Shown here one piece after another: positions 24,088 through 34,306 of a stretch of DNA of 64,000 bases. The stretch's first letter is position 1. Each line of letters begins with the position of its first letter. The stretch is from positions 21,547-85,546 of the forward strand of contig CACDQG010000002.1 in assembly GCA_902554785.1 (NCBI GenBank), written 5' to 3'. The notes beneath the pieces are model-generated. The model saw only the letters and a program-made list of their open reading frames with translations, ran no database searches and was not told the DNA's origin. This DNA is from an uncultured Pelagibacteraceae bacterium (lineage in GTDB: Bacteria > Pseudomonadota > Alphaproteobacteria > Pelagibacterales > Pelagibacteraceae). The position numbers and the translations under genes are program-made.

Positions 24088-24507
24088 TTATTTTTTTATT
24101 TTTGATCCATACAACTCAAGTTTGTGATCAACAAGATTATAACCTAACTTTTTAGCAATTTTTTTTTGCAATTCCTCTATGTCTTTATCAACGAATTCTA
24201 CTATTTCACCACTGTTAATATCAATTAAATGATTATGGTCATCATTTATTTCGTACCGTGCTTTACCTGCTTTGAAATCATGCTTAACAAGTATTCCTGA
24301 TTCTTCAAAAAGTTTAACTGTTCTGTAAACAGTCGCAATACTTATTCTGTCATCGATTGTAGTGACTCTTTTATGTAACTCATCTACATCCGGATGATCT
24401 TTAGAACCATAGACTTCTTTTGACTCAGAAAGAACTTTGGCAATAATTTTTCTTTGGTCTGTGAGTCTTACACCCTTTTCTTTACATTTATCCTCTATTA
24501 TGCTCAT
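24088..24507 (-). CDS. fur: Fur-family transcriptional regulator
   Basis: GVRLTDQRKIIAKVL, SIATVYRTVKLFEESGI, NDDHNHLIDINSGEIVEF. Confidence 0.85.
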   Translation of the reverse strand: MSIIEDKCKEKGVRLTDQRKIIAKVLSESKEVYGSKDHPDVDELHKRVTTIDDRISIATVYRTVKLFEESGILVKHDFKAGKARYEINDDHNHLIDINSGEIVEFVDKDIEELQKKIAKKLGYNLVDHKLELYGSKIKK

Positions 24508-24515
24508 GGCTTAAT

Positions 24516-24899
24516 TTAACTTAAATAGATAGGCTTAATCAAATTTTTTTCTAATAAATTGTTTGCCAATAATTTTTCGATATTTTTTTGGTCAAATTCC
24601 TTCAGATCTTCATTTTTATAGCCATATACCTTCACTTTTTTAGCTATTTTTAGGCCCTTTGCGACGGCCAAAGATATTCTAGTTCTGGAAAAACTACCAG
24701 GACCCTGATTTAAAATTACACTGAATCGATCATTCAGTTGAACTTTTTTTGAATTCAAAAGTTTTAAAATTTGAGAAACGAGTTTATCACCATTTATATT
24801 TTTACTACTAAAATCATATATAAAAAAATCTTTATTTATTCGTAAACCTAATTTATCATCCTTTCCAATGCAGTTGATAATTAAAAAATCAGTAATCAT
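24516..24899 (-). CDS. tsaB: short TsaB-like tRNA t6A biosynthesis protein
   Basis: FSVILNQGPGSFSRTRISLAVAKGLKIAKKVKVYGYKN matches the TsaB GPGSFTGLRI signature; only 127 aa. Confidence 0.8.
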   Translation of the reverse strand: MITDFLIINCIGKDDKLGLRINKDFFIYDFSSKNINGDKLVSQILKLLNSKKVQLNDRFSVILNQGPGSFSRTRISLAVAKGLKIAKKVKVYGYKNEDLKEFDQKNIEKLLANNLLEKNLIKPIYLS

Positions 24900-25920
24900 T
24901 TTTTTTATATTTTTTTCTTTTGAGTTGCATAAATCAAAAATTCAAGCCAAAAATTTAAGTTTTAATGACTATGGACTTATATCTATAATGTATCATAGAT
25001 TTAATGAAGGTAAATATCCATCCACTAATATACAAATGGATGTTTTTAAAGAACAGCTAAAAATTATTGAAAAAGAGGGGTTAAAGTTTATTCATCCAAA
25101 AAATTTTTATAAAAGTTTGTCAGAAAACAAATTGGAAAGAAAAATCCTTTTTACTGTAGACGACGGTTTGTTATCATTTTATGAAAATGCTTGGCCAATA
25201 CTTAAAGAGAGAAAAATTCCTGTTTTATTGTTTGTTAATACAAGGGAAGTTGGATCATTTAATTATATGAGTTGGGACCAAATTAAAGAATTACATGAAT
25301 CAGGAAATGTTGAAATAGGAAATCATAGCCATTCTCACGAGTATCTGGTAGATGAAAACTCTGAAATTATTAGAAACGATATATTAAAATCAATCGAAAT
25401 ATTTGAAAAAGAATTAGGTGAGAATTCCGAATTTTTCTCATATCCTTTTGGTGAATATAGCTTAGAATTTAAAAAAATTATTAAAGATTTAGGTTTCAAG
25501 TATGCTTTTGGACAACACTCTGGTGTTATTGATGAGTCCAAAGATATGTGGGCACTTCCTAGATTCCCTATAAATGAGAAATACGGAGAAATAAAAAGAT
25601 TCAATACTTTAATGAAAACTTTGCCTTTTAAATTTAAAAAAATTATCCCTGAGGAAAGATATTTATTACAATCTAAAAATCCTCCTATAATTAAAATAGA
25701 TTTTCATAATGATATTGAAAATCTAAAACAAATTACATGTTTTTCTAATGAGGGAAATAGATGGAGAAACTCGTCGATATCTTTTTTAGCTAAAAACGTA
25801 TTAGAAATCAAAATAGAAGAAAAATTTATTGGTGAGCGAGGTAGAATTAATTGTTCTTTGAGAGAGGAACACGGTTTCTGGAGATGGCTTGGTATTCAAT
25901 ATGTTGTTAGTGAAAAATAA
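24868..25920 (+). CDS. secreted polysaccharide deacetylase (NodB homology)
   Basis: Signal peptide; ISIMYHRFNEG, ILFTVDDGLLSFYENAWPIL, EIGNHSHSHEYL, FFSYPFGEYS. Confidence 0.88.
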   Translation: MQLIIKKSVIIFFIFFSFELHKSKIQAKNLSFNDYGLISIMYHRFNEGKYPSTNIQMDVFKEQLKIIEKEGLKFIHPKNFYKSLSENKLERKILFTVDDGLLSFYENAWPILKERKIPVLLFVNTREVGSFNYMSWDQIKELHESGNVEIGNHSHSHEYLVDENSEIIRNDILKSIEIFEKELGENSEFFSYPFGEYSLEFKKIIKDLGFKYAFGQHSGVIDESKDMWALPRFPINEKYGEIKRFNTLMKTLPFKFKKIIPEERYLLQSKNPPIIKIDFHNDIENLKQITCFSNEGNRWRNSSISFLAKNVLEIKIEEKFIGERGRINCSLREEHGFWRWLGIQYVVSEK

Positions 25921-27462
25921 TTAAGAATTTAATTCTACTTGTTTCACAGAATTTACCAACTTCACACGTTCAAAATCAGACAATCTATTTTGAGTTATTA
26001 TTTGATTTAATATTTTAGTGTATTCTGATCCAGTTTGAGCATAATTTTTTAGAGTAGATGTAAGTGCTAGTCCTGTAATTTTTTTTTCTTTATCTCTTAA
26101 CTGCTTTCTTTTTTCTCTAAATTTTGAATAGCTTTTATGTGTATTTAAATTATTTTTGTATGCCTTCACAGATGCCCTTAATATTGGAAATTTTAATATT
26201 TTATGATTTTTGTTACTATCTCTGTCTAATGGCGCTATACCTTGTCCGTCCCAAGTCCATTGACCAAAAATAGCATTACCCTCTAAAGCAAATCTAGATG
26301 TGCCCCAGCCACTTTCTTTTGCGGCCTGGGCTAACGCTATGGAAACTGGTATCATATCCATTCTAAACATTAACTGATTAAGATCACCTCTTTTTACTTT
26401 ATATTCAAGAAGCTTTTGTCTTAGCCATTGTTTTTCTAAATCAGATGTGAATTTTTTTTCAATTAAAATTTTTAATTTTTCACGGTCATCTAATATCTTT
26501 TCGTTCTCTGCTACGATTAAAGGCAGAACAATCTTAATAAATGTCTCTTTTTTAAGTTGTACGTTTTGTAAACCGTTTAGATCTCTTGGAAATTGTGTAA
26601 AGTATATTGGTTTTACCAATTTTTCACTTCTTACTTTTCTTAAATCGTAGTCAACGTCCTTAAAAAGTTGAATAACCGTCTCAGTTCTTAAATTTAAATC
26701 AGGTAATATTACCTCTGCTACATTGTTTCTTTTAACTTTAAGCTCAGGTTTTTTAGTTTCTTTTTTTGTTTTTACTTCAGGTTTTTTAGTTTCTTTTTTT
26801 GTTTTTACTTCAGGTTTTTTAGTTTCTTTTTTTGTTTTTACTTCAGGTTTTTTGTTTTCTTTTTTTATTTTGACCTCAGGTTTTTTGGTTTCAAGGGTTT
26901 TTTTAGAAAAATCAAAGTTTTTATAACTGTTTACACCCACAACAACAGCTGTGGATATCCCGACAACTAAAAAGAATCCTATTATAACGTTTCTCGCACT
27001 CCTTGGGTCAATTTGTTGGTTATAAATTGAGTTAAAGACATCTGTAAAAAGATTGCCAAAAAATTTACTTACTGTAGAGCCTAACTTAGGAAAGACATTT
27101 AAAAAATTGAAACCAATAATGCCTATTCCTTTCCATAGATTGTTAAATCCATGGTTTACTTTCCTGGATGTGTCATATTTATAGTTTTCTATTCTTCTTA
27201 TTAATCTATTCTTATCTTTTATCTTCTCTTCTTTATATTCAGCAACACTTGATTTTAATTTTGAAATTGGTTTTGTAAAATTTTCTTTAAAAAAACTAGT
27301 TTTAAAATCTTTTGGAATAATAATTTTATTTTTTTTTAAAATTAGTTCAATTTGTCCGGTGGTAAGATGTTTTCTATTTTTTGTATATTCTTGTATCTCT
27401 TTTACATTATAAATGTATGCTAATTCTAATAATTTATCTCTGTAGCTTAGTTTTTTTTTCAT
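25921..27462 (-). CDS. Bax/glucosaminidase-domain membrane protein with Lys-rich repeat linker
   Basis: TM segment, KKPEVKTKKET repeats, C-terminal IALAQAAKESGWGTSRFALEGNAIFGQWTW. Confidence 0.8.
   Translation of the reverse strand: MKKKLSYRDKLLELAYIYNVKEIQEYTKNRKHLTTGQIELILKKNKIIIPKDFKTSFFKENFTKPISKLKSSVAEYKEEKIKDKNRLIRRIENYKYDTSRKVNHGFNNLWKGIGIIGFNFLNVFPKLGSTVSKFFGNLFTDVFNSIYNQQIDPRSARNVIIGFFLVVGISTAVVVGVNSYKNFDFSKKTLETKKPEVKIKKENKKPEVKTKKETKKPEVKTKKETKKPEVKTKKETKKPELKVKRNNVAEVILPDLNLRTETVIQLFKDVDYDLRKVRSEKLVKPIYFTQFPRDLNGLQNVQLKKETFIKIVLPLIVAENEKILDDREKLKILIEKKFTSDLEKQWLRQKLLEYKVKRGDLNQLMFRMDMIPVSIALAQAAKESGWGTSRFALEGNAIFGQWTWDGQGIAPLDRDSNKNHKILKFPILRASVKAYKNNLNTHKSYSKFREKRKQLRDKEKKITGLALTSTLKNYAQTGSEYTKILNQIITQNRLSDFERVKLVNSVKQVELNS
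26745..26876 (-). repeat. 33-bp in-frame tandem repeat (3 identical copies plus a diverged 4th) encoding KPEVKTKKETK
   Basis: caggttttttagtttctttttttgtttttactt at 26745, 26778 and 26811; variant at 26844. Confidence 0.95.
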
Positions 27463-27465
27463 ATT

Positions 27466-28011
27466 CTAAAGCGCTTCTACTGAATTTACTTCTTTTACAT
27501 AGTGTTTAAGAAGATTTTGAACTCCTTGCTTAAGTGTCATGAGTGAGCTTGGGCAGCCTGAACAACTACCTTGCAACTCTACTTTAACAACTCCATTTTC
27601 AAAAGATTTAAACTTTATATCTCCACCATCTCGTGCGACAGCAGGTCTAATTTTAGTATCCAAAACGTCTATTATTTTTTTAACAGTTTCGTCTGTATTA
27701 TTTGAATTATCTAAATTTTTATTTTCCTTCAAAATCGGTTCTTTATTATTTTCAAAATAATGGTTTAAGTGAGAAATGACCATTGGTTTAAGCTCTTCCC
27801 ACGAAGCTTCATCTGTTTTTTTAACAGATAAAAAATTTTTGGATAATAGTACAAGTTCAACGCCTTTAAATTCTAAAAGCTCTTTAATAAAAGTATTAGA
27901 TAAATTATCTACTTTGCCCTTTTGAAACTCCTCTGTGCCGATTGACGATATAATATTTTCAGAGAGGAATTTTATTGAGTTGGGATTTGGAGTGGTTTCT
28001 GTCTGTATCAT
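27466..28011 (-). CDS. NifU/NfuA-like Fe-S scaffold protein
   Basis: Nfu N domain MIQTETTPNPNSIKF; VARDGGDIKFKSFENGVVKVELQGSCSGCPSSLMTLKQGVQNLL. Confidence 0.93.
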   Translation of the reverse strand: MIQTETTPNPNSIKFLSENIISSIGTEEFQKGKVDNLSNTFIKELLEFKGVELVLLSKNFLSVKKTDEASWEELKPMVISHLNHYFENNKEPILKENKNLDNSNNTDETVKKIIDVLDTKIRPAVARDGGDIKFKSFENGVVKVELQGSCSGCPSSLMTLKQGVQNLLKHYVKEVNSVEAL

Positions 28012-28023
28012 GAGGAATTTATA

Positions 28024-29028
28024 TTATATCAAACCTACTTTTTCACGTATAATTTTTAGGTTTTCCTCAGCAATTATATTGGCTTTTTCTTTGCCTTTTT
28101 TGAGTATTTGCTTTAGATGAGACTTATCTGCTAATAATTTATTAATTTCCTTTCCTACAGGTGTAATCTCGTTAATTAATATTTCTGTCAAGTTTGTCTT
28201 TAAAAAAGAATACTCTTTACCAGCCATTTCTTTTAAAACTTTATCAAAACTATTTTTTGAAATATCAGAATAGATTTTAATTAAATTAAGAGCTTCAGGT
28301 TTTTTTTCTAATTCTTGTGGGTTTTCAGGAATAGGCTCGGAGTCTGATTTGGCTTTTTTTATTTTTTTGATAATTTGATCAGCACTATCTTTTAAATTAA
28401 TTCTTGAAAAATCTGACTCTTCAGATTTACTCATCTTTTTTGTACCATCACGCAAACTCATAACTCTAGATATATTTTTAGAAATAAGTGGTTCTGGTAA
28501 AGGAAAAAAGTCTTTACAATTAAAATCATTATTAAATTTCTGTGCAATATCTCTAGATAATTCTAAATGTTGTTTTTGATCTGCTCCAACAGGAACATGT
28601 GTCGCCTTATAGAGTAATATGTCTGCTGCCATTAAATTTGGATAAATATATAAACCTACACTAGCTTTTTCTTTGTCTGGCCCAGCTTTATCTTTAAATT
28701 GAGTCATTCGATTAAGCCAGCCCATCCTTGAAACACAATTTAAAATCCAAGCTAATTCAGTGTGTCCTGAAACTGATGACTGATTAAAAATTATACTTTT
28801 GTCTGGATCTATTCCTGCAGCTAAAAAACCTGCTAATGTCTCTAGCACATTGGTACGTAATTCATCAGGTTTTTGATAAATAGTAATTGCGTGTAAATCG
28901 ACAATACAATAAATACATTTCATCTCTTTTTGGAGTGAAACAAAGTTCTTTAAAGCTCCAAGATAGTTTCCTAAGTGTAAATTTCCAGTTGGTTGTACTC
29001 CAGAGAATACTAATTTTTTTTTACTCAT
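28024..29028 (-). CDS. trpS: tryptophanyl-tRNA synthetase
   Basis: [19 protein letters not shown] (HIGH), KKMSKSEES (KMSKS), [12 protein letters not shown]. Confidence 0.97.
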   Translation of the reverse strand: MSKKKLVFSGVQPTGNLHLGNYLGALKNFVSLQKEMKCIYCIVDLHAITIYQKPDELRTNVLETLAGFLAAGIDPDKSIIFNQSSVSGHTELAWILNCVSRMGWLNRMTQFKDKAGPDKEKASVGLYIYPNLMAADILLYKATHVPVGADQKQHLELSRDIAQKFNNDFNCKDFFPLPEPLISKNISRVMSLRDGTKKMSKSEESDFSRINLKDSADQIIKKIKKAKSDSEPIPENPQELEKKPEALNLIKIYSDISKNSFDKVLKEMAGKEYSFLKTNLTEILINEITPVGKEINKLLADKSHLKQILKKGKEKANIIAEENLKIIREKVGLI

Positions 29029-30555
29029 TTAATTTGTTTTATAGTTTTTAATTTTTAATAAACCTAATAAGTAACAGAATAACAAATATACAATTCCCAC
29101 GAAACCTACAATTAATAATAAATAAATTGACTTATAATAGTAATTATATTCTAGATAATTTGAGTATTTTGATAAAGCAAAGACTAATGCGATCGACATT
29201 ACAACCGTCGCAATAATTATTTTGAGTAAATTATTAAGTATTTTACTTTGTAAAAGTAAAAAATTGTGTTTTTTTAATAAGTAGAAATAGATTAATACTC
29301 CAATCCAAGTTGAAAAGGAAGTTGCAATAGGAATTATAAGAAAACCAATCTTGTTAAAAAACACAATGCTAATTAAAATATTTAAGAAAACAATTAGTAA
29401 TGAAATATAGAATGGCGTTTTCGTATTATCTCTTGCAAAAAAGAAATTAGCTAAAATCTTAACTAATGCAAATGCGATAACGCCGTATCCAAAAAAAGTT
29501 AAAGCATCTGATGTCATTGTAACATCTTTATAACTAAAGGATCCATATCCGAATAATGCGTTTACAATTTCTTCTGAAGCAATTATCAAGCCCAGGCTAG
29601 CCGGTATAGATAAGAGCATAGATAATTCTATAGACTTAGTTTGAATTGTTGAAACTTTCGAATAATTTTTCTTATTTAATGCTTTTGATAACACTGGAAG
29701 AGAGACTGTTCCAACAGCTATTCCTGCAATTGCTAAATTAATTTGATAAACCCTATCTGCATAATATAAATATGAAACTGCTCCAGATTGAAAAGATGCA
29801 ATTATAGTTCCAACTAAAATATTAACCTGGGTAACCCCAGATGAAAGAATACTTGGTAATAATTTTTTAAAAAAAAATTTTACTTTCTTTGAAAATTTAG
29901 TTTTGAATTTTAAATATGGCTTATAATATTTTGAACTTACATAAATTAGAAAGATAAGTTGAATAATACCTGCTAAAGTAACACCGTAAGATAGTTGTTT
30001 AGCAAAATTTAAATTTTGGTAATAGGAAATCAATATACTGATAATCAAAACTAAATTAAGAATGATTGGTGCTGCTGCTGCTGCAGCAAACTTATTGTTG
30101 GAGTTTAATATTCCAGAAAAAAATGATGATAAGCTCACGAATAATAAAAAAGGAAATGTAATTCTTGTAAGCTCAACAGCTAGATTAAACTTAATATCAT
30201 CGGCTGTAAAACCTGGGGCGATTAAATATACTAAATAAGGTGTAAATATTTCTGCAAGCGTAACAATAAAAAGCAAAGTAATTACCAATAGACTGAAGAC
30301 ATCATCTGCAAATAGTTTACCACTTTTATCATTTTTAAACTTTGCTGAAGTATAACTTGGTATGAAAGCTGCGTTAAAAGTACCTTCTGCAAATAATCTT
30401 CTAAAAGTATTTGGTAGTCTAAAAGCTACAAAGAAAGCATCTGCAAAAATAGATGCTCCAAGAAAAATAGCTATTAATATATCTCTTAAGTAGCCCAAAA
30501 TTCTGCTGATTAGTGTAAAAAAACTAAATATTGAAGCTGAAGAAAGTAAGTTCAT
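29029..30555 (-). CDS. murJ: lipid II flippase MurJ
   Basis: SRILGYLRDILIAIFLGAS..ADAFFVAFRLPNTFRRLFAEGTFNAAFIP. Confidence 0.95.
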   Translation of the reverse strand: MNLLSSASIFSFFTLISRILGYLRDILIAIFLGASIFADAFFVAFRLPNTFRRLFAEGTFNAAFIPSYTSAKFKNDKSGKLFADDVFSLLVITLLFIVTLAEIFTPYLVYLIAPGFTADDIKFNLAVELTRITFPFLLFVSLSSFFSGILNSNNKFAAAAAAPIILNLVLIISILISYYQNLNFAKQLSYGVTLAGIIQLIFLIYVSSKYYKPYLKFKTKFSKKVKFFFKKLLPSILSSGVTQVNILVGTIIASFQSGAVSYLYYADRVYQINLAIAGIAVGTVSLPVLSKALNKKNYSKVSTIQTKSIELSMLLSIPASLGLIIASEEIVNALFGYGSFSYKDVTMTSDALTFFGYGVIAFALVKILANFFFARDNTKTPFYISLLIVFLNILISIVFFNKIGFLIIPIATSFSTWIGVLIYFYLLKKHNFLLLQSKILNNLLKIIIATVVMSIALVFALSKYSNYLEYNYYYKSIYLLLIVGFVGIVYLLFCYLLGLLKIKNYKTN

Positions 30556-30625
30556 AAATAATCTAAATTAAGCCATAAATTTATAGTGAATTAAATTTTT
30601 TTATATTACATACTCATTTAAATAA

Positions 30626-32908
30626 ATGCCAAAGAAAACAGAAATTGATCACTATTCAGATAAAGAGGCACTTGATTTTCATATAAAAGGAAAGTCAGGC
30701 AAAATTGAGATTAATTCAAGTAAACCCTTAACAACAAAAAGAGATCTCTCTCTTGCTTACTCACCTGGAGTTGCTGCACCGGTGAAAGAAATAGCCAAAA
30801 ATCCTGATCTTGCTTACGACTATACAAGTAAAGGAAATTTGGTTGCAGTCATTAGTAATGGATCAGCAATATTAGGATTAGGTAATTTAGGATCATTAGC
30901 TTCGAAGCCTGTGATGGAAGGTAAATCTGTTTTATTTAAGAGATTTGCAGATATAGACTCTATTGATATCGAAATAAATAATAATAATCCAGAGGCCGTT
31001 ATTGAAACAATTAAAAATATAGGAGGAACTTTTGGAGGGATTAATCTTGAAGATATTGCGGCGCCTGATTGTTTTATAATTGAACAGAAATTAAAAGAAA
31101 CTTTAGACATACCTATATTTCATGACGACCAACATGGTACCGCTATAATTACTACTGCTGCTCTGATAAATGCATTAGACATCTCAAAAAAAAAGATTGA
31201 TAAAGTAAAAATTGTCGTGAATGGTGCGGGTGCCTCTGCTCAAGCCTGTGCAAATTTATTTAAAAGTACCGGTGTTAAAAGTGAAAATATAATCATGTGT
31301 GATAGCAAAGGCGTAATTTACAAAGGTAGAAAAAATATTGACCAGTTTAAATCAGCACATGCGATAGACACAAAATTAAGAACATTAGATGAAGCAATTA
31401 AAGGAGCTGACGTCTTTTTGGGATTATCTGCAAAAGATGTTGTATCTAAGGATATGATCAAATCAATGGCTAACAATCCAATTATTTTTGCTTGTGCAAA
31501 TCCTGATCCAGAAATTAAGCCAGAGTTAATTCAAGAAGCGAGATCTGACGCAATAATCGCAACTGGTAGATCAGATTATCCAAATCAGGTTAATAATTTA
31601 ATTGGTTTTCCTTATATATTTAGAGGTGCACTAGATGTAAGAGCCAAAGAAATAAATGAAGCTATGAAAGTTGCTGCTGCAAACTCGATAGCTTTGCTAG
31701 CAAGAGAAAATGTTCCTGATGAAGTAGTTTCCGCTTATGGTGGAGATAGACCTAGATATGGTAAAGAATACATTATTCCCTCTACTTTTGATCCAAGATT
31801 AATTAGTGTTATTCCTGCTGCTGTTGCTGAGGCTGCAATGAAAAGTGGTGTAGCAAGAAAACACATTACAGATTTAGAGATTTATAAAGACCAATTAACT
31901 AATCGACTTGATCCAACGATGTCTTTAATGCAAGGTATCAACGCAAAAATAAGAAAAAATCCAAAAAGAGTCATATTTGCCGAGGGTGAAGACGAGAACA
32001 TGCTTAAAGCTGCAATAGAATTTGGAAGAAATAAACTTGGTACTCCAATATTAATTGGAACAGAAAAAAGAATAAAAGAACAACTTAAAAATATAGGTTT
32101 AGATGAAAATTATAAAATAGAAATTGTAAATTCAACTGATAAAGAAAAACGAGAAAAATACGTGAAGCATTTATACAAGAAATTACAAAGAGAAGGGCAA
32201 TTAGAAAGGGATGTCGACCGTTTAGTAAGGAACGAACGAATAGCCTGGGGTGCATCAATGATAGCCTGCAAAGATGCTGATGCCATGGTTACTGGGAATA
32301 TAAGACATTATGCAGCCTCCATTGAAAAGTTGAAGAAGGTGACTGAACCAAGGCCGGGTGAAGAAATATTTGGAATGACGATGATTACTCTTAAGGGAAA
32401 AACTATCCTTGTTGCAGATACTAATGTTCAAGATTTTCCTTCCCCGGAAAGGCTGGTAAAAGTTTCAAAATCTTGCGTTCGTGTTGCAAGGCTATTTGGC
32501 TTTGACCCAAAAGTAGCTTTTTTATCTCACTCAACATTTGGAAAACCTATTTCAAAAAATACAAAACATGTAAGAGACGCGATTGAATTATTGAGAAAAG
32601 AAAAAGTTGATTTTGATTTTGATGGAGAGATGCAGCCGGACGTAGCATTAAATCCAATCTACCAAGAGATTTATCCATTCTCAAAAATAGTAGGAAATGC
32701 AAATATATTAATTATGCCGGCTCTTCATAGTGCTGCTATCTCTACGAAGCTAATGAAAGTTTTTGGTGGAGGTAAACTGATAGGCCCTCTTTTGATAGGT
32801 TTAGGTTCTCCAATTGAGGTTGCGCCTCTAAGAGCGAGTACTTCAGAAATTTTAAACTTAGCTTCGATTGCAGCTTTCTCTTCTGATGTTATTGATTATT
32901 CTAATTAA
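30626..32908 (+). CDS. maeB: malic enzyme with C-terminal phosphotransacetylase-like domain
   Basis: LAYSPGVAAPVKEIAKNPDLAYDYTSKGNLVAVISNGSAILGLGNLG; PTA domain FLSHSTFGKP. Confidence 0.94.
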   Translation: MPKKTEIDHYSDKEALDFHIKGKSGKIEINSSKPLTTKRDLSLAYSPGVAAPVKEIAKNPDLAYDYTSKGNLVAVISNGSAILGLGNLGSLASKPVMEGKSVLFKRFADIDSIDIEINNNNPEAVIETIKNIGGTFGGINLEDIAAPDCFIIEQKLKETLDIPIFHDDQHGTAIITTAALINALDISKKKIDKVKIVVNGAGASAQACANLFKSTGVKSENIIMCDSKGVIYKGRKNIDQFKSAHAIDTKLRTLDEAIKGADVFLGLSAKDVVSKDMIKSMANNPIIFACANPDPEIKPELIQEARSDAIIATGRSDYPNQVNNLIGFPYIFRGALDVRAKEINEAMKVAAANSIALLARENVPDEVVSAYGGDRPRYGKEYIIPSTFDPRLISVIPAAVAEAAMKSGVARKHITDLEIYKDQLTNRLDPTMSLMQGINAKIRKNPKRVIFAEGEDENMLKAAIEFGRNKLGTPILIGTEKRIKEQLKNIGLDENYKIEIVNSTDKEKREKYVKHLYKKLQREGQLERDVDRLVRNERIAWGASMIACKDADAMVTGNIRHYAASIEKLKKVTEPRPGEEIFGMTMITLKGKTILVADTNVQDFPSPERLVKVSKSCVRVARLFGFDPKVAFLSHSTFGKPISKNTKHVRDAIELLRKEKVDFDFDGEMQPDVALNPIYQEIYPFSKIVGNANILIMPALHSAAISTKLMKVFGGGKLIGPLLIGLGSPIEVAPLRASTSEILNLASIAAFSSDVIDYSN

Positions 32909-33480
32909 AGTTTATTTCTACTTAATTCAGTTGCTAAATATATTGAGGGAAAAACTTCTTTAACGTCGTAAATTTTATTTGCTTCATTAATTACCTCTTT
33001 TTTTTCCTCTTGATCCATTGCTATACCAAAAATATAAATATTTTTATTAATGGTTTCTAAAGTATAGTTTCTTGCCTTGGTCTTTTTATTAAAAATTAAT
33101 GCAGATCTTAACTGGCTAGTAATTAAAATATCTTTTGCTGTGTTTTTAAAACTCGATTGACCTTTAATAGTAATTGCATTTTTAACAGAACGAACACCAT
33201 TTGTCTCCCATGCCATCTTTGTTATTTTAATTTTTTCTTCAGGCTCATCTACCTTGCCCGTAAGAAAAATTCTTCCATCTATTACCTCTGATTGAATTGA
33301 TAAAAAATACTTTTTATTAGCTAAAGCTAACCTTGCAGATAGATTTTTTTGCATAATAGTATCGTCTATTTGCATTCCAATAGTTCTTGGATCAAAAGTT
33401 ATATCTACTCCTGCTCCAAACTGACCCACTGAAGAGCAAGATGATAATAAAATTAATAATAAAAAACTAATTTTTTTCAT
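32905..33480 (-). CDS. BON-domain lipoprotein
   Basis: Lipobox LLSSCSS; two BON segments with FLTGKVDEPEEKIK and YIFGIAMDQEEKK. Confidence 0.85.
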   Translation of the reverse strand: MKKISFLLLILLSSCSSVGQFGAGVDITFDPRTIGMQIDDTIMQKNLSARLALANKKYFLSIQSEVIDGRIFLTGKVDEPEEKIKITKMAWETNGVRSVKNAITIKGQSSFKNTAKDILITSQLRSALIFNKKTKARNYTLETINKNIYIFGIAMDQEEKKEVINEANKIYDVKEVFPSIYLATELSRNKL

Positions 33481-34303
33481 TTTTTATTTTAAGACACGTT
33501 TCATATATTTCTTTTTTATTAGTTTGTTCTTGTTCAAAAATCAATTCAACTGTGTCTTTTAAACTATATTTTTTTAAATAATTTTTTGCTTTGTTGATAA
33601 TTTTATCTTTATTGAAAATTTTACCATGTGATTTTATTTCTGATATAACGATTGTTAGTTCTCCTTTGATATTACTTTCAAACCCTTTAAAATTGTCAAT
33701 ACTCGTCCTATAAAAAGTTTCATGTATTTTAGTCATCTCTCTAGCAATCATCAAATTTCTACCTGAAAAATAATTTCTAAGCCTTTTTAAGTAAAAGTTT
33801 ATTTTTTGAGCAGGGACAAAAAGAATGATTGAATAAACTATTTTTGAGAGCAGTGTTAGTGTTTTTTCTAATTCTTTTTCTTTTTTTGGTAAAAATCCAA
33901 AAAATAAAAATTTGTCATCAAAGCCTGACACGCTCATAGCTGATGTTATTGAAGAAACACCTGGAATAGGGATAATTTTAATTTTATTATTTATGCATTC
34001 ATTTATTAAAATACGCCCTGGATCTGATAGCATTGGGGTACCGGCATCGGAAATTAAGGTCAAAATTTTGCCCTGTTTTATATGCTCTATGATACTTGTA
34101 ATTTTTTTTTTTTCGTTAAACTTATGGTAAGAAATTAATTTTTTTTTTAATTTTAAATGATTAAACAATTTTAAAGAATGTCTAGTGTCTTCGCATAAAA
34201 TTATGTCAGATTTTTTTAATACTTCTATGGCTCTTAAAGTAATATCCTCTAAGTTTCCAATAGGTGTTGAAACAATGTATAAACTTTCTTTAATTAATTT
34301 CAT
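33467..34303 (-). CDS. rsmI: 16S rRNA (cytidine1402-2'-O)-methyltransferase
   Basis: LYIVSTPIGNLEDITLRAIEVLK, CEDTRHSLKL, LISDAGTPMLSDPG. Confidence 0.95.
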   Translation of the reverse strand: MKLIKESLYIVSTPIGNLEDITLRAIEVLKKSDIILCEDTRHSLKLFNHLKLKKKLISYHKFNEKKKITSIIEHIKQGKILTLISDAGTPMLSDPGRILINECINNKIKIIPIPGVSSITSAMSVSGFDDKFLFFGFLPKKEKELEKTLTLLSKIVYSIILFVPAQKINFYLKRLRNYFSGRNLMIAREMTKIHETFYRTSIDNFKGFESNIKGELTIVISEIKSHGKIFNKDKIINKAKNYLKKYSLKDTVELIFEQEQTNKKEIYETCLKIKNEKN

Positions 34304-34306
34304 TTT

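Noticed and set aside
26745-26876. Tandem repeat considered as a CRISPR-like array
   Set aside because: Direct contiguous repeat without spacers, in frame with a coding sequence.
26723-26926. + strand ORF with repeated GFLVSFFVFTS
   Set aside because: Antisense translation of the 33-bp repeat in the Bax-like gene; not independent evidence of a gene.
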